Program-made: the position numbers and the translations under genes
From: JBGRQB01 sp041725875
GTDB taxonomy: Bacteria; Bacteroidota; Ignavibacteria; Ignavibacteriales; Melioribacteraceae
Reading direction: 5' to 3'
DNA: 20,103 nucleotides
NCBI GenBank assembly: GCA_041725875.1
Contig: JBGRQB010000066.1
Coordinates: 1-20,103, forward strand
The notes under the pieces: model-generated
Seen by the model: the letters and a program-made list of their open reading frames with translations, nothing else
Databases searched by the model: none
Told to the model about the DNA's origin: nothing
Shown here: positions 6,078-14,029 of the stretch, piece by piece
How the letters are laid out: every line of letters starts with the position of its first letter
How positions within the stretch are numbered: the first letter of the stretch is position 1

Positions 6078-9000
6078 ATGACAAGAAAAAGAATAACAAT
6101 TGATGGTAACGAAGCTGCTGCTTATGTTGCGTTTAATTGTAGTGAGGTAGTTGCGATTTACCCGATTACTCCTTCGAGTGGTATGGGTGAAATGTCAGAT
6201 GAGTGGGCTGCAAAAGGCCAGAAAAACATCTGGGGAACTATTCCGAGTGTGACTGAAATGCAGAGTGAAGGTGGTGCTGCGGGTGCTGTACATGGTGCTT
6301 TACAGGCAGGATCATTAACTACAACTTTCACTGCTTCTCAGGGATTATTATTAATGATTCCTAATATGTACAAAATTGCAGGTGAATTAACTCCAACTGT
6401 TTTCCATGTTTCTGCACGTTCATTGGCTGCACAGGCATTATCAATTTTTGGCGATCATTCAGATGTTATGTCTGCACGTTCAACCGGTTTTGCTATGCTT
6501 GCTTCAGGTTCTGTTCAGGAATCTATGGATATGGCTGCAATTTCACATATGTCTACTTTAAGTACAAGATTACCTTTTGTACATTTCTTTGATGGTTTCC
6601 GTACTTCACACGAAATCAACAAAATTGAACAATTAACAAAAGAAGATTTACAACAGTTAATAGATAACAATTTAGTTAAAGCTCACAGAGAAAGAGCGTT
6701 AACTCCAGACAAACCTGTATTAAGAGGTACTGCTCAGAATCCTGATGTATACTTCCAGGGTAGAGAAACAGTTAACCAGTTCTATAATGCTGCACCTGCT
6801 AAAGTTCAGGAAGCAATGGATAAATTTGCAAAATTAACTGGTCGTCAGTATAAATTATTTGATTACATTGGTGCAGAAGATGCTGAAAAAGTAATCATCA
6901 TTATGGGTACCGGTGCTGAAGTAACTGATGAAACTGTTGCTTACTTAAATAAAAACAGCGATGAAAAAGTTGGTGTTCTTAAAGTAAGATTATACAGACC
7001 ATTTTCTGTTGAGCATTTTATGGGTGCAATACCAAAAACTGCTAAGAAAATTGCTGTATTAGACAGAACAAAAGAACCAGGTGCAACCGGCGAGCCTTTA
7101 TATCAGGATGTTATTGCAGCTATAGCTGAAAATATGGTTTCTGATAATCCTCATTTTGAAGCTATGCCTAAAGTTGTTGGCGGTCGTTACGGACTTTCAT
7201 CAAAAGAATACACTCCTGCAATGGTTAAAGGTGTATATGATGAACTTTCAAAAGACGCTCCTAAAAATCACTTCACAGTTGGTATTAATGATGACGTTAC
7301 ACATACTTCTATTGAATTTGACGAATCATTTACAACTATCGGCGAAGATGTATTCCAGGGTATGTTCTACGGATTAGGATCTGACGGTACTGTTGGTGCT
7401 AACAAAAACTCTATCAAAATTATTGGTGAAGTAACTGATAACTATGCTCAGGGGTATTTTGTTTACGATTCTAAGAAATCTGGTTCAACAACTACTTCTC
7501 ACTTAAGATTTGGTAAAGATCAGATTAAATCTTCTTACTTAATCACAAAATCTAAATTTGTAGGATGTCATCAGTTCTCATTACTTGAAACTTTTGATGT
7601 TATTGAAACTTTGGTTGAAGGTGGAACTTTCTTGTTAAACTCACCTTACAGCAAAGAAGAAACCTGGAATAAATTACCAAAAACTGTTCAGCAGTCAATC
7701 ATCGAAAAAAATGTTCAATTCTATGTAATTGACGGTTACGATGTTGGTAAGAAAACAGGTATGGGTAACAGAATAAATACAATTATGCAGACTTGCTTTT
7801 TCTATATCTCAAACATTCTTCCTCAGGATGAAGCAATTGACGCTATCAAAAAATATATTGAAAAATCATACTCATCCAAAGGTGAAGAAGTTGTTAAGAA
7901 AAACTTTGCAGCTGTTGATGAAACAATTGCACATCTTCACAAAGTTGAATATGGTAATGAAGTAACTTCAGATATTGAATTACCTCCTGTAGTTACTGAA
8001 GATGCTCCTGATTTCGTAAAAGAAACATTGGGAACTATCATTAAAGGTAAAGGTAACGATGTTCCTGTAAGTGAAATGCCTGTTGACGGTACTTTCCCTA
8101 TTGGTACAGCTAAATACGAAAAACGTAACGTTGCTCTTGAAACTCCTGAATGGGATCCTGAAATTTGTATTCAGTGTAGCAAATGTGCTTTGGTTTGTCC
8201 TCACGCTGCTATCAGAACTAAAATTTATGACAATCCAGTTCTTGAAAACGCGCCTGAAACTTTCAAATCTATCGATGCAAAAGGTAAAGATTTCAAAGAA
8301 ATGAAATTTACTATTCAGGTTGCTGTAGAAGATTGTACTGGTTGTGCAATGTGTGTTGATTACTGTCCGGCAATCAACAAAAAAGAAGAAGGTAAAAAAG
8401 CAATTAATATGGTTCCTCAGCCTCCAATTCGCGAGCAGGAAAGAGAAAATTTCTCATTCTTCCTTGAAATTCCTGAGTTTGACAGAACTAAATTAAATGT
8501 TGGCTCTATTAAAGGAAGTCAGCTGCTTGAACCATTATTCGAATTCTCAGGTGCTTGTGCAGGTTGTGGCGAAACTCCTTATGTTAAGTTAGTTTCTCAG
8601 TTATTTGGTGACAGAATGGTTGTTGCAAATGCAACTGGTTGTTCATCAATTTACGGTGGTAACCTTCCTACAACTCCTTGGTCAGCAAACAAAGATGGTA
8701 GAGGTCCTGCTTGGTCAAACTCATTATTTGAAGATAATGCAGAATTTGGTCTTGGTATGAGATTATCTATTGATAAAAATAAAGAATATGCTGCTGAATT
8801 AGTATTCCAGCTTAAAGATGTACTTGGTGAAGAATTGGTTAACGGCATTCTTAATGCTGAACAAAATGACGAACCAGGTATTTTTGAACAGAGAAAACGT
8901 GTTGATGAGTTAAAAGCTAAATTAGAAGGCAACACTTCTGAAGCTGCAACTCAGTTATTACCAATTGCCGACTACCTTGTTAAAAAATCTGTATGGATTA

Positions 9001-9650
9001 TGGGTGGTGACGGATGGGCTTATGACATCGGTTACGGCGGTCTAGATCACGTTATTGCTTCTGGTAAAAACGTTAATATCCTTGTTATGGATACTGAAGT
9101 TTACTCAAACACCGGTGGTCAGATGTCTAAATCTACTCCAATTGGTGCTGTTGCTAAATTTGCTGCAGGCGGTAAACCTCAGGCTAAAAAAGATCTTGGT
9201 ATGATGGCAATGAGCTACGGAAATGTTTATGTAGCAAAAATTGCAATGGGTGCTAACGATACTCAGACTATCAAAGCTATTATGGAAGCTGAAGCTTACG
9301 ATGGTCCTTCAATTATCCTTGCATACTCACACTGTATTGCACACGGTATTGATATGAGTAAAGGTTTAACTCACCAGAAAATGGCTGTAGATTCAGGTCA
9401 CTGGCCATTATTCAGATTTAACCCTGATAATGCTGCTGAAGGTAAAAATCCGTTGAAACTTGATTCAAAAGCTCCAAAAATGCCACTTAAAGATTATGTT
9501 TATGCTGAAAACAGATATAAAATGTTAGCTAAAGCTGCTCCTGAACAGAGTGAAAAATTAATTGCTTATGCACAGGAAGAAGTTAACAAAAATTGGAATC
9601 TGTACGAACAGATGGCAAATATGGATTATTCCAACAAAGAAGAAAAATAA
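6078..9650 (+). CDS. nifJ: Pyruvate:ferredoxin (flavodoxin) oxidoreductase, single-chain
   Basis: The enzyme converts pyruvate and CoA to acetyl-CoA and CO2 and passes two electrons to ferredoxin or flavodoxin. It is cytoplasmic and oxygen-sensitive, and is central to anaerobic pyruvate metabolism. All domains of the homodimeric type are fused in order. The pyrimidine-binding domain starts near residue 1 (AYPITPSS-like YPITPSSGMGE), followed by the transketolase-C-like and gamma domains. The ferredoxin domain has two [4Fe-4S] sites (C697, C700, C703, C707 and C753, C756, C759, C763). The C-terminal TPP-binding domain has GACAGCGET, the GGDGWAYDIG motif at 976-985 and the Mg-binding region DTEVYSNTGGQ. 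The length of 1190 aa is normal. TTAAGG lies 7 nt before the chosen ATG; an earlier ATG at 6072 hits a stop at once. Codon choice is dominated by GCT, GGT and TTA, unlike its neighbours, consistent with high expression. It is monocistronic, between a structured leader and a strong terminator. Confidence 0.97.
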   Translation: MTRKRITIDGNEAAAYVAFNCSEVVAIYPITPSSGMGEMSDEWAAKGQKNIWGTIPSVTEMQSEGGAAGAVHGALQAGSLTTTFTASQGLLLMIPNMYKIAGELTPTVFHVSARSLAAQALSIFGDHSDVMSARSTGFAMLASGSVQESMDMAAISHMSTLSTRLPFVHFFDGFRTSHEINKIEQLTKEDLQQLIDNNLVKAHRERALTPDKPVLRGTAQNPDVYFQGRETVNQFYNAAPAKVQEAMDKFAKLTGRQYKLFDYIGAEDAEKVIIIMGTGAEVTDETVAYLNKNSDEKVGVLKVRLYRPFSVEHFMGAIPKTAKKIAVLDRTKEPGATGEPLYQDVIAAIAENMVSDNPHFEAMPKVVGGRYGLSSKEYTPAMVKGVYDELSKDAPKNHFTVGINDDVTHTSIEFDESFTTIGEDVFQGMFYGLGSDGTVGANKNSIKIIGEVTDNYAQGYFVYDSKKSGSTTTSHLRFGKDQIKSSYLITKSKFVGCHQFSLLETFDVIETLVEGGTFLLNSPYSKEETWNKLPKTVQQSIIEKNVQFYVIDGYDVGKKTGMGNRINTIMQTCFFYISNILPQDEAIDAIKKYIEKSYSSKGEEVVKKNFAAVDETIAHLHKVEYGNEVTSDIELPPVVTEDAPDFVKETLGTIIKGKGNDVPVSEMPVDGTFPIGTAKYEKRNVALETPEWDPEICIQCSKCALVCPHAAIRTKIYDNPVLENAPETFKSIDAKGKDFKEMKFTIQVAVEDCTGCAMCVDYCPAINKKEEGKKAINMVPQPPIREQERENFSFFLEIPEFDRTKLNVGSIKGSQLLEPLFEFSGACAGCGETPYVKLVSQLFGDRMVVANATGCSSIYGGNLPTTPWSANKDGRGPAWSNSLFEDNAEFGLGMRLSIDKNKEYAAELVFQLKDVLGEELVNGILNAEQNDEPGIFEQRKRVDELKAKLEGNTSEAATQLLPIADYLVKKSVWIMGGDGWAYDIGYGGLDHVIASGKNVNILVMDTEVYSNTGGQMSKSTPIGAVAKFAAGGKPQAKKDLGMMAMSYGNVYVAKIAMGANDTQTIKAIMEAEAYDGPSIILAYSHCIAHGIDMSKGLTHQKMAVDSGHWPLFRFNPDNAAEGKNPLKLDSKAPKMPLKDYVYAENRYKMLAKAAPEQSEKLIAYAQEEVNKNWNLYEQMANMDYSNKEEK

Positions 9651-9671
9651 TCAATCTCTCATAGATTATTT

Positions 9672-9707
9672 AAAAGCCCGGCTGCCAGGTGTGCAGTCGG
9701 GCTTTTT
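9672..9707 (+). terminator. Strong intrinsic terminator after the PFOR gene
   Basis: AAAAGCCCGGCTGC (9672-9685) pairs with GCAGTCGGGCTTTT (9693-9706), with one G-U pair and a 7-nt loop. It ends in a T run 21 nt after the stop. Confidence 0.92.
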
Positions 9708-9799
9708 CTTTTCAGGATGCTTATTACCGAAAATTTTTCATCTCTAATTATATATGAAATTCTTATATTACTTTCTTCAATAATTACAATTAATACAAA

Positions 9800-10591
9800 A
9801 TGATTACAGATTTATTCAACATTTCAGTTGCCGGATTAATTGCCGGAATTGTATTTTCAATGCCCGTGGCTGGCCCTATAAGTATTTTAATAACATCAAA
9901 TGCTTTAAGTGGCAGATTAAGATTTTGTAAAAGAACAGCCATAGGTGCATCTATAGTTGAATTTATCTATGTTTTTATAGTTATAATAGGTATAAAATCC
10001 CTCTTTTCTTTTTATCAACCCTTTATTCCGTACATAATAATGATCGGCTCTCTTTTTCTGGTTGGTGTTGCTTATAAAATTTCTAAAACCAAACTCGATT
10101 TGAAAGAAATTGAAAAAGCTGATAATAAAGGTGAAGATGCAAACAAAGGGGGACTCAGATCTGGATTAATACTTAATTTCACAAATCCCTCGCTTTTTGT
10201 TGGCTGGCTGGCTTCATCCTTTCTTGTTTTTTCACTTATGACTCAGATGGGAATAGGGACAGGCGGACTAGATATGGTTATCAGCGATAATATTAATTCG
10301 CTTTCCGAAATGGTAGGGGATGAATTTAGTGAGCTATCTGAAATTGAGACTGAAAAAGTTTCACCGACCGAAAACCCGCAGGAAGTTTCTCCGGTAGTTC
10401 TTGCTTTGGCCTATTCATCTATGGTAGGACTTGGCGGATTTATCTGGCTTTTTTATTTTGCAAAACTCCTTGTAACCTACAGATACAAACTTAGTATTTC
10501 GGTAATAAATCGTGTTATACAGACACTTGGAATCATAATGTTTGTAATTGCCGGTTTTTTACTATATAAGTCGGTTTTAATGCTAATTTAA
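9800..10591 (+). CDS. LysE-family exporter with an acidic loop insertion
   Basis: This is a probable inner-membrane exporter of an amino acid or similar small metabolite (LysE/RhtB superfamily). Hydrophobic helices cover about residues 5-30, 45-68, 75-94, 125-147, 198-224 and 238-262. The family's N-terminal proline/glycine motif is MPVAGPISIL (21-30), and NFTNP at 126-130 matches the conserved Asn-Pro of helix 4. The usual length is near 205 aa; this one has 263. The excess lies mainly in a hydrophilic, strongly acidic stretch at about 150-197, plus a charged cytosolic segment at 96-118. The ribosome site is poor. It is flanked by the PFOR terminator and a separate promoter region, so it seems to be a single-gene unit. 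Substrate is unknown. Confidence 0.82.
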   Translation: MITDLFNISVAGLIAGIVFSMPVAGPISILITSNALSGRLRFCKRTAIGASIVEFIYVFIVIIGIKSLFSFYQPFIPYIIMIGSLFLVGVAYKISKTKLDLKEIEKADNKGEDANKGGLRSGLILNFTNPSLFVGWLASSFLVFSLMTQMGIGTGGLDMVISDNINSLSEMVGDEFSELSEIETEKVSPTENPQEVSPVVLALAYSSMVGLGGFIWLFYFAKLLVTYRYKLSISVINRVIQTLGIIMFVIAGFLLYKSVLMLI

Positions 10592-10659
10592 TTGCTTTTT
10601 CCTTCTGATTTTGGTTGATAATTAGTAAAATATTCCAGATAATTACCTTTTGCTTAGAG

Positions 10660-10698
10660 TTAACATTTACTTAATGTTTTGTTAATGGTATGTTAACA
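10660..10698 (+). promoter_or_regulatory. Four 11-bp-spaced direct repeats, PhoB/PhoP-type box
   Basis: TTAACA (10660-10665), TTAATG (10671-10676), TTAATG (10682-10687) and TTAACA (10693-10698) follow each other with exactly 5 bp between units. This is the layout of sites bound head-to-tail by PhoB/OmpR-family response regulators; B. subtilis PhoP boxes read TTAACA-like with about 5-bp spacers. The array ends about 13-16 bp before TATTAA/TAATAT (10712-10720), where a -10 element would be, so it would take the place of a -35. The outer units also form an inverted repeat (GTTAACAT/ATGTTAAC), so a hairpin or dimeric repressor site is an alternative reading. Confidence 0.6.
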
Positions 10699-10711
10699 CT
10701 CGGCAGGGGGT

Positions 10712-10720
10712 TATTAATAT
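10712..10720 (+). promoter_or_regulatory. Candidate -10 element of the three-gene operon
   Basis: TATTAA (10712-10717) or the overlapping TAATAT (10715-10720) lies just downstream of the direct-repeat array and about 25 nt before the first start codon. No good -35 is present apart from the array, as in activator-dependent promoters. Confidence 0.4.
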
Positions 10721-10743
10721 TTTGAAACAATTAAGGAAGCTTT

Positions 10744-11796
10744 ATGAGTAAGAAAACTATTTATCTCGATAGGAATGAAAGTTATTATGGTCCCGCTCCA
10801 GCCTGTTTTGATAAATTAAAAAATGCTGATAAATCACTGTTAAGTTGGTATACAAAAGCTCACACCGTTGGTGTAAAAAGTGTTCTCACTGCAAGATTAT
10901 CTGAAGATTTTAACATTCCCGAAAAACAGGTTGTTTTAGGTTATGGTGCTGAAGATTTATTAAAACAAAGTGTTCAGTGTTATTTATCTCAGGGAAGTAA
11001 ATTGATGATCCCTTCACACTCCTGGTGGTATTATAAAGAACTTGCAAACGAAGTTAACGGAGAAAATATTGAATTTCCTATGATTGAAGGGGAAGATTCA
11101 TATTATTACGATGTTGAGAAAATGCTTGAACTTTATAAAGAAGAGAAACCGGAAATGGTATTAATCAGCTCACCAAATAACCCTACGGGAAATTCAATCT
11201 CTTTTGAAGATTTAACAAGAATTCTTGATAATACCAAAGATTCAATTGTGGTTTTTGATGAAGCATACGGACACAGCAGTGAAAATGATAAATCAAAAGA
11301 ATTGCTGGATAAATATCCTAATCTTATAATTGTAAGAACCTTCTCAAAATACTATGCTTTGGCTGGTGTTAGAATTGGTTACGGATTTATTGGTGCTAAC
11401 CTTCAGGGAATGGATAAATTTACAAAACGCTGTCTGGGTTACAACAGAATTTCAGAAGAAATTGCTCTTGCTGCTTTAGATTCTCCTGAGTATTACGAGA
11501 AAATAGCTCAGAAGATGAACGAAGATAAAGAAAAATACTATAACGAATTAAATGAGCTTGAAGGATTTAAAGTATTCAAATCAGAAGCTAATTTTATTCT
11601 TGTGGAAATACCGGAAGAAATAAAAGCTTCTCTTAAAGAGTATCTGCTTGAAAAAGGTCTGCAAATCAAATTTATGAATGAAAAACTTTTGAACCATCAC
11701 TTAAGAATTACTTTAGGTAAAAGAAAACATAACAAAAGACTGATTAACGCTATCAAGGAGTTTGTCCAAAGTGAAGCAATGGTTCAGAGAGTATAA
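10744..11796 (+). CDS. HisC/CobD-like fold-type I PLP enzyme (aminotransferase or phospho-amino-acid decarboxylase)
   Basis: This is a cytoplasmic class I/II aminotransferase-fold protein of 350 aa. Motifs typical of the HisC/CobD branch are present: SSPNNPTGN, FDEAYG, FSKYYALAGVRIGY with the PLP lysine K202, and the C-terminal arginine motif LRITLG. HisC transaminates histidinol phosphate, while CobD and relatives decarboxylate threonine phosphate or serine phosphate. No other histidine-pathway gene is nearby. The next two genes overlap it and encode CDP-alcohol chemistry. I therefore infer that it makes or modifies a phosphorylated amino alcohol, for example ethanolamine phosphate from phosphoserine, although transamination of a phosphorylated ketone is equally possible. 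AAGGAAG precedes the ATG by 4 nt. It is the first gene after the direct-repeat array at 10660-10698. Confidence 0.85.
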   Translation: MSKKTIYLDRNESYYGPAPACFDKLKNADKSLLSWYTKAHTVGVKSVLTARLSEDFNIPEKQVVLGYGAEDLLKQSVQCYLSQGSKLMIPSHSWWYYKELANEVNGENIEFPMIEGEDSYYYDVEKMLELYKEEKPEMVLISSPNNPTGNSISFEDLTRILDNTKDSIVVFDEAYGHSSENDKSKELLDKYPNLIIVRTFSKYYALAGVRIGYGFIGANLQGMDKFTKRCLGYNRISEEIALAALDSPEYYEKIAQKMNEDKEKYYNELNELEGFKVFKSEANFILVEIPEEIKASLKEYLLEKGLQIKFMNEKLLNHHLRITLGKRKHNKRLINAIKEFVQSEAMVQRV

Positions 11797-12655
11797 AAAT
11801 GCACTGAAAATGCTGGAGGTGGAAGAGGTTTTTGATCTTATTCTATACAGACCTTTAGCATTTTTGCTGGTTAAAATAGTTTACCCGACAAACATAACAC
11901 CAAATCAATTAACATTAATAGCAGTATTTTTTGGCCTCGTTGGCGGAGTTTGTTACGCAATGGGAACACCTGAGTATTTCTTTATAGGAGGAATACTTTA
12001 TATACTTTATGATGTTTTTGATTGTAGTGACGGACAACTGGCCCGTATTAAAAAGAACGGGACCAAGACAGGCAGAATAATTGACGGGGTAGCCGATTAT
12101 ATTGCCACAATTGCCGCATATATTGGTATTGGAATCGGTTTTGCAGGAAACACAGCAGAACCGGGATATTTCTGGATGCTCACTGTTCTGGCAGGAGCAA
12201 GCAGCGCAGTTCTTTCAATACTTCTCGATTATTACAGAAACAGATTTCTTGATATAGTTCTTGAAAGGGAAAGTGTTCTTGAGACTGAACTTCGCGAGTT
12301 CACCGAAGAATATGACCGTATCAAAACTATGAAAGGGAAGTACTTTGATAAGGCTCTTCTTAAAGTCTATCTTAAATATTCCAACTTCCAGGTGAAAATG
12401 GCAAAAGGTAAAGAAGAATCTAAAAAGATTGATGTGGATTCTAAACTTTACTATGCAAAAAACAAAACGCTTATTCATCTGTGGAGTTATGTTGGTCCTA
12501 CAACTCAGCTAACTTTTATGATTTTCTGTTCACTTGTAAACAGAATGGATATCTATTTATACGGAATGATAACTGTCTTCCCGGTTTACGCCCTGATAGT
12601 TTATCTTAAACAAAACAGCGTTGACAAAGCACTTAAAATTAAAGGATCCAAATGA
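11771..12655 (+). CDS. CDP-alcohol phosphatidyltransferase-family membrane enzyme
   Basis: This integral membrane enzyme transfers a phospho-alcohol from a CDP-linked donor to an acceptor alcohol, as in phospholipid synthesis. The complete family motif D-x2-D-G-x2-A-R-x8-G-x3-D-x3-D is present at residues 84-109 (D84, D87, G88, A91, R92, G101, D105, D109). ITPNQLT just before the second helix is also typical. Hydrophobic helices lie near 24-40, 45-64, 70-84, 104-125 and 130-155, with two more near the C-terminus. A charged, helical, coiled-coil-like segment of about 60 residues (roughly 160-225) interrupts the membrane region and is an unusual addition. I chose GTG 11771, 10 nt after AAGGAG. 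TTG 11762 is only 1 nt from that site, and ATG 11810 is a third option. It overlaps the preceding gene by 26 bp and the next by 4 bp (ATGA), so translation is coupled. Confidence 0.87.
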   Translation: MKQWFREYKNALKMLEVEEVFDLILYRPLAFLLVKIVYPTNITPNQLTLIAVFFGLVGGVCYAMGTPEYFFIGGILYILYDVFDCSDGQLARIKKNGTKTGRIIDGVADYIATIAAYIGIGIGFAGNTAEPGYFWMLTVLAGASSAVLSILLDYYRNRFLDIVLERESVLETELREFTEEYDRIKTMKGKYFDKALLKVYLKYSNFQVKMAKGKEESKKIDVDSKLYYAKNKTLIHLWSYVGPTTQLTFMIFCSLVNRMDIYLYGMITVFPVYALIVYLKQNSVDKALKIKGSK

Positions 12656-13386
12656 AAGCAGTAATTTTAGCCGCTGGAATTGCTTCCAGACTTCGTCCAT
12701 TGACAGATAATACTCCAAAATGCCTTCTTGAGGTAGGAGACAATACAATCTTAGGTAAAACACTAGATAACCTTGTTAAGAATGATATAAATGATCTTGT
12801 TGTTGTTACAGGATATCTGCAGGATATGATTAAAGATTTTATTGCAGAAAAATATCCGCAGATAAATGTTGAATATATTTACAATGAAAAATATGAATCA
12901 ACAAATAATATCTATTCACTTTGGATGACAAAAGAAAAAGTTATCGATGGTGATTTTATTTTGCTAGATAGCGACATTCTTTTCGATCACAGAATCATCA
13001 AACAATTACTCAATTCCGATTATGAAAACTGTCTGGCAGTAAAATCAGGTTTTGAACTTGGTGAAGAGGAAATTAAAGTAACACTTAACGATAAAAAATG
13101 TATTACGGAAATTAGTAAAACCATTGATCCGAAACTTGCAATCGGGGAATCTATCGGTATTGAAAAATTCAGTAATAATTATGTTAAACAACTCTTCGGT
13201 ATTTTAGATGATATGATTATAAATAATAATCAGGTTGATATTTTCTACGAAGCAGCCTTTGAAAGATCTTTGAAAGAAGGCGCTGAAATTTATACTGTTG
13301 ATGTTGGTGATTTCCGCTGTATGGAACTTGATACAGCTGAAGATATAGAAGCTGCAAAAAAAGAAGTGGTTGAGTTTTTAGCTTAG
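12652..13386 (+). CDS. LicC-like nucleotidyltransferase (probable CTP:phospho-alcohol cytidylyltransferase)
   Basis: This is a cytoplasmic sugar-phosphate-type nucleotidyltransferase that likely couples CTP to a phosphorylated small molecule. The nucleotide-binding signature LAAGIASRLRPLTDNTPKCL covers residues 6-25, with K23 as the usual catalytic lysine. NNIYSLW (85-91) matches the segment seen in phosphocholine and other cytidylyltransferases, and LLDSDILFD (104-112) supplies the metal-binding aspartates D106 and D108. The end, with ELDTAEDIEAAKK, is typical of this group. At 244 aa it is a single-domain enzyme, without the fused CDP-alcohol transferase domain of IPCT/DIPPS or a fused transaminase as in PntC. 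AAAGGA is 5 nt before the ATG, which overlaps the previous stop as ATGA. It would supply the CDP-linked donor for the preceding enzyme. The exact substrate is unknown. Confidence 0.86.
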   Translation: MKAVILAAGIASRLRPLTDNTPKCLLEVGDNTILGKTLDNLVKNDINDLVVVTGYLQDMIKDFIAEKYPQINVEYIYNEKYESTNNIYSLWMTKEKVIDGDFILLDSDILFDHRIIKQLLNSDYENCLAVKSGFELGEEEIKVTLNDKKCITEISKTIDPKLAIGESIGIEKFSNNYVKQLFGILDDMIINNNQVDIFYEAAFERSLKEGAEIYTVDVGDFRCMELDTAEDIEAAKKEVVEFLA

Positions 13387-13410
13387 TTAAAAATTAAGCA
13401 AAAGAATATA

Positions 13411-13462
13411 TTACCGGTAAGTTTGTGATGTAAATCACATTGTTATGCAGAAAATTACCGGT
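13411..13462. promoter_or_regulatory. Nested palindromes with a perfect CRP-type core
   Basis: TGTGATGTAAATCACA (13424-13439) is an exact TGTGA-N6-TCACA palindrome, the consensus of CRP-family regulators. It sits between ACCGGTAA (13413-13420, part of the palindrome TTACCGGTAA) and TTACCGGT (13455-13462), which can pair. It could be an operator for the next gene, whose start is about 175 bp away. Alternatively it is a two-level hairpin acting as a weak terminator of the upstream operon, as it is followed by TTT. Confidence 0.5.
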
Positions 13463-13506
13463 TTTGGCGATTTTTAAAAGATTTTGGGTCAATTATAAGA
13501 AATTAT

Positions 13507-13559
13507 GCTGGCATATTTGTTGAATTTGGATGTGATGTCTTAATTAAACTTATGCCGGC
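13507..13559 (+). other. Inverted repeat before the NTF2-like gene
   Basis: GCTGGCATA (13507-13515) pairs with TATGCCGGC (13551-13559), with one G-U pair across a 35-nt loop, and GTTTT follows 3 nt later. It may be a weak terminator or a leader structure. Confidence 0.3.
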
Positions 13560-13612
13560 TCTGTTTTAGGTAAATAGCAAAATAGTTCTTTAATAAATAT
13601 AAGTTGTTTATT

Positions 13613-14029
13613 ATGAAAAATTTTAAGAGGGATGCGCAGGGGTTTATCCAAAAGACCTGGCTTCAGGATGATATAACAGAACTGTTTGAGCAGGTGAGCG
13701 ATGATTTTATGTTTGAATCACCCATTACTAATGCTCGCGGCTTTGAATGGTTTGCTAAATATATCGACTCGGTAAAAACCGGCTTCTCCAATATGAACCT
13801 TTCCTTCAGAAATGTCTACTCAGATGAAAACTCAGCAGTTGCTTATTACACACTTTCGGCAGATCATTCAGGTGTTTTTATGGGACTGAAACCAACAGGA
13901 AAGACAGTAAAGTTTGATGTTTTCACTTATATCGAATTTGCAGATGAAGAGATAAGGTATGTCAGATCGGTGTTTGATCTCTTTGAATTGAAAAATCAGC
14001 TGGATATTTTTAATAAAAAGTCCGGCTAA
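13613..14029 (+). CDS. Small NTF2/SnoaL-like fold protein
   Basis: This is a 138-aa cytoplasmic protein with the pattern of the NTF2-like/SnoaL superfamily. An N-terminal helix pair is followed by DDFMFESPITNARGFEWFAKYI, then strands with alternating hydrophobic residues, VFMGLKPTGKTVKFDVFTYIEF and a final strand near VRSVFDLFEL. G-x-x-PTGK in the strand-turn is common in SnoaL-like proteins. Such proteins bind small hydrophobic ligands or act as isomerases or cyclases, and nothing here fixes a role. ATG 13613 is preferred over the upstream TTG 13604 because the latter adds only three residues and neither has a ribosome site. The stop lies in the loop of a terminator hairpin shared with the convergent chemoreceptor gene. 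The CRP-type site about 175 bp upstream may control it. Confidence 0.75.
   Translation: MKNFKRDAQGFIQKTWLQDDITELFEQVSDDFMFESPITNARGFEWFAKYIDSVKTGFSNMNLSFRNVYSDENSAVAYYTLSADHSGVFMGLKPTGKTVKFDVFTYIEFADEEIRYVRSVFDLFELKNQLDIFNKKSG

Noticed and set aside
10744..11796. Histidine biosynthesis hisC
   Set aside because: The motifs fit the HisC branch, but no other his gene is nearby and the overlapping partners point elsewhere. The symbol was withheld.
10744..13386. Phosphonate biosynthesis gene cluster
   Set aside because: A cytidylyltransferase, PLP enzyme and CDP-alcohol transferase also occur in phosphonolipid clusters, but no PEP mutase or phosphonopyruvate decarboxylase is present in the window.
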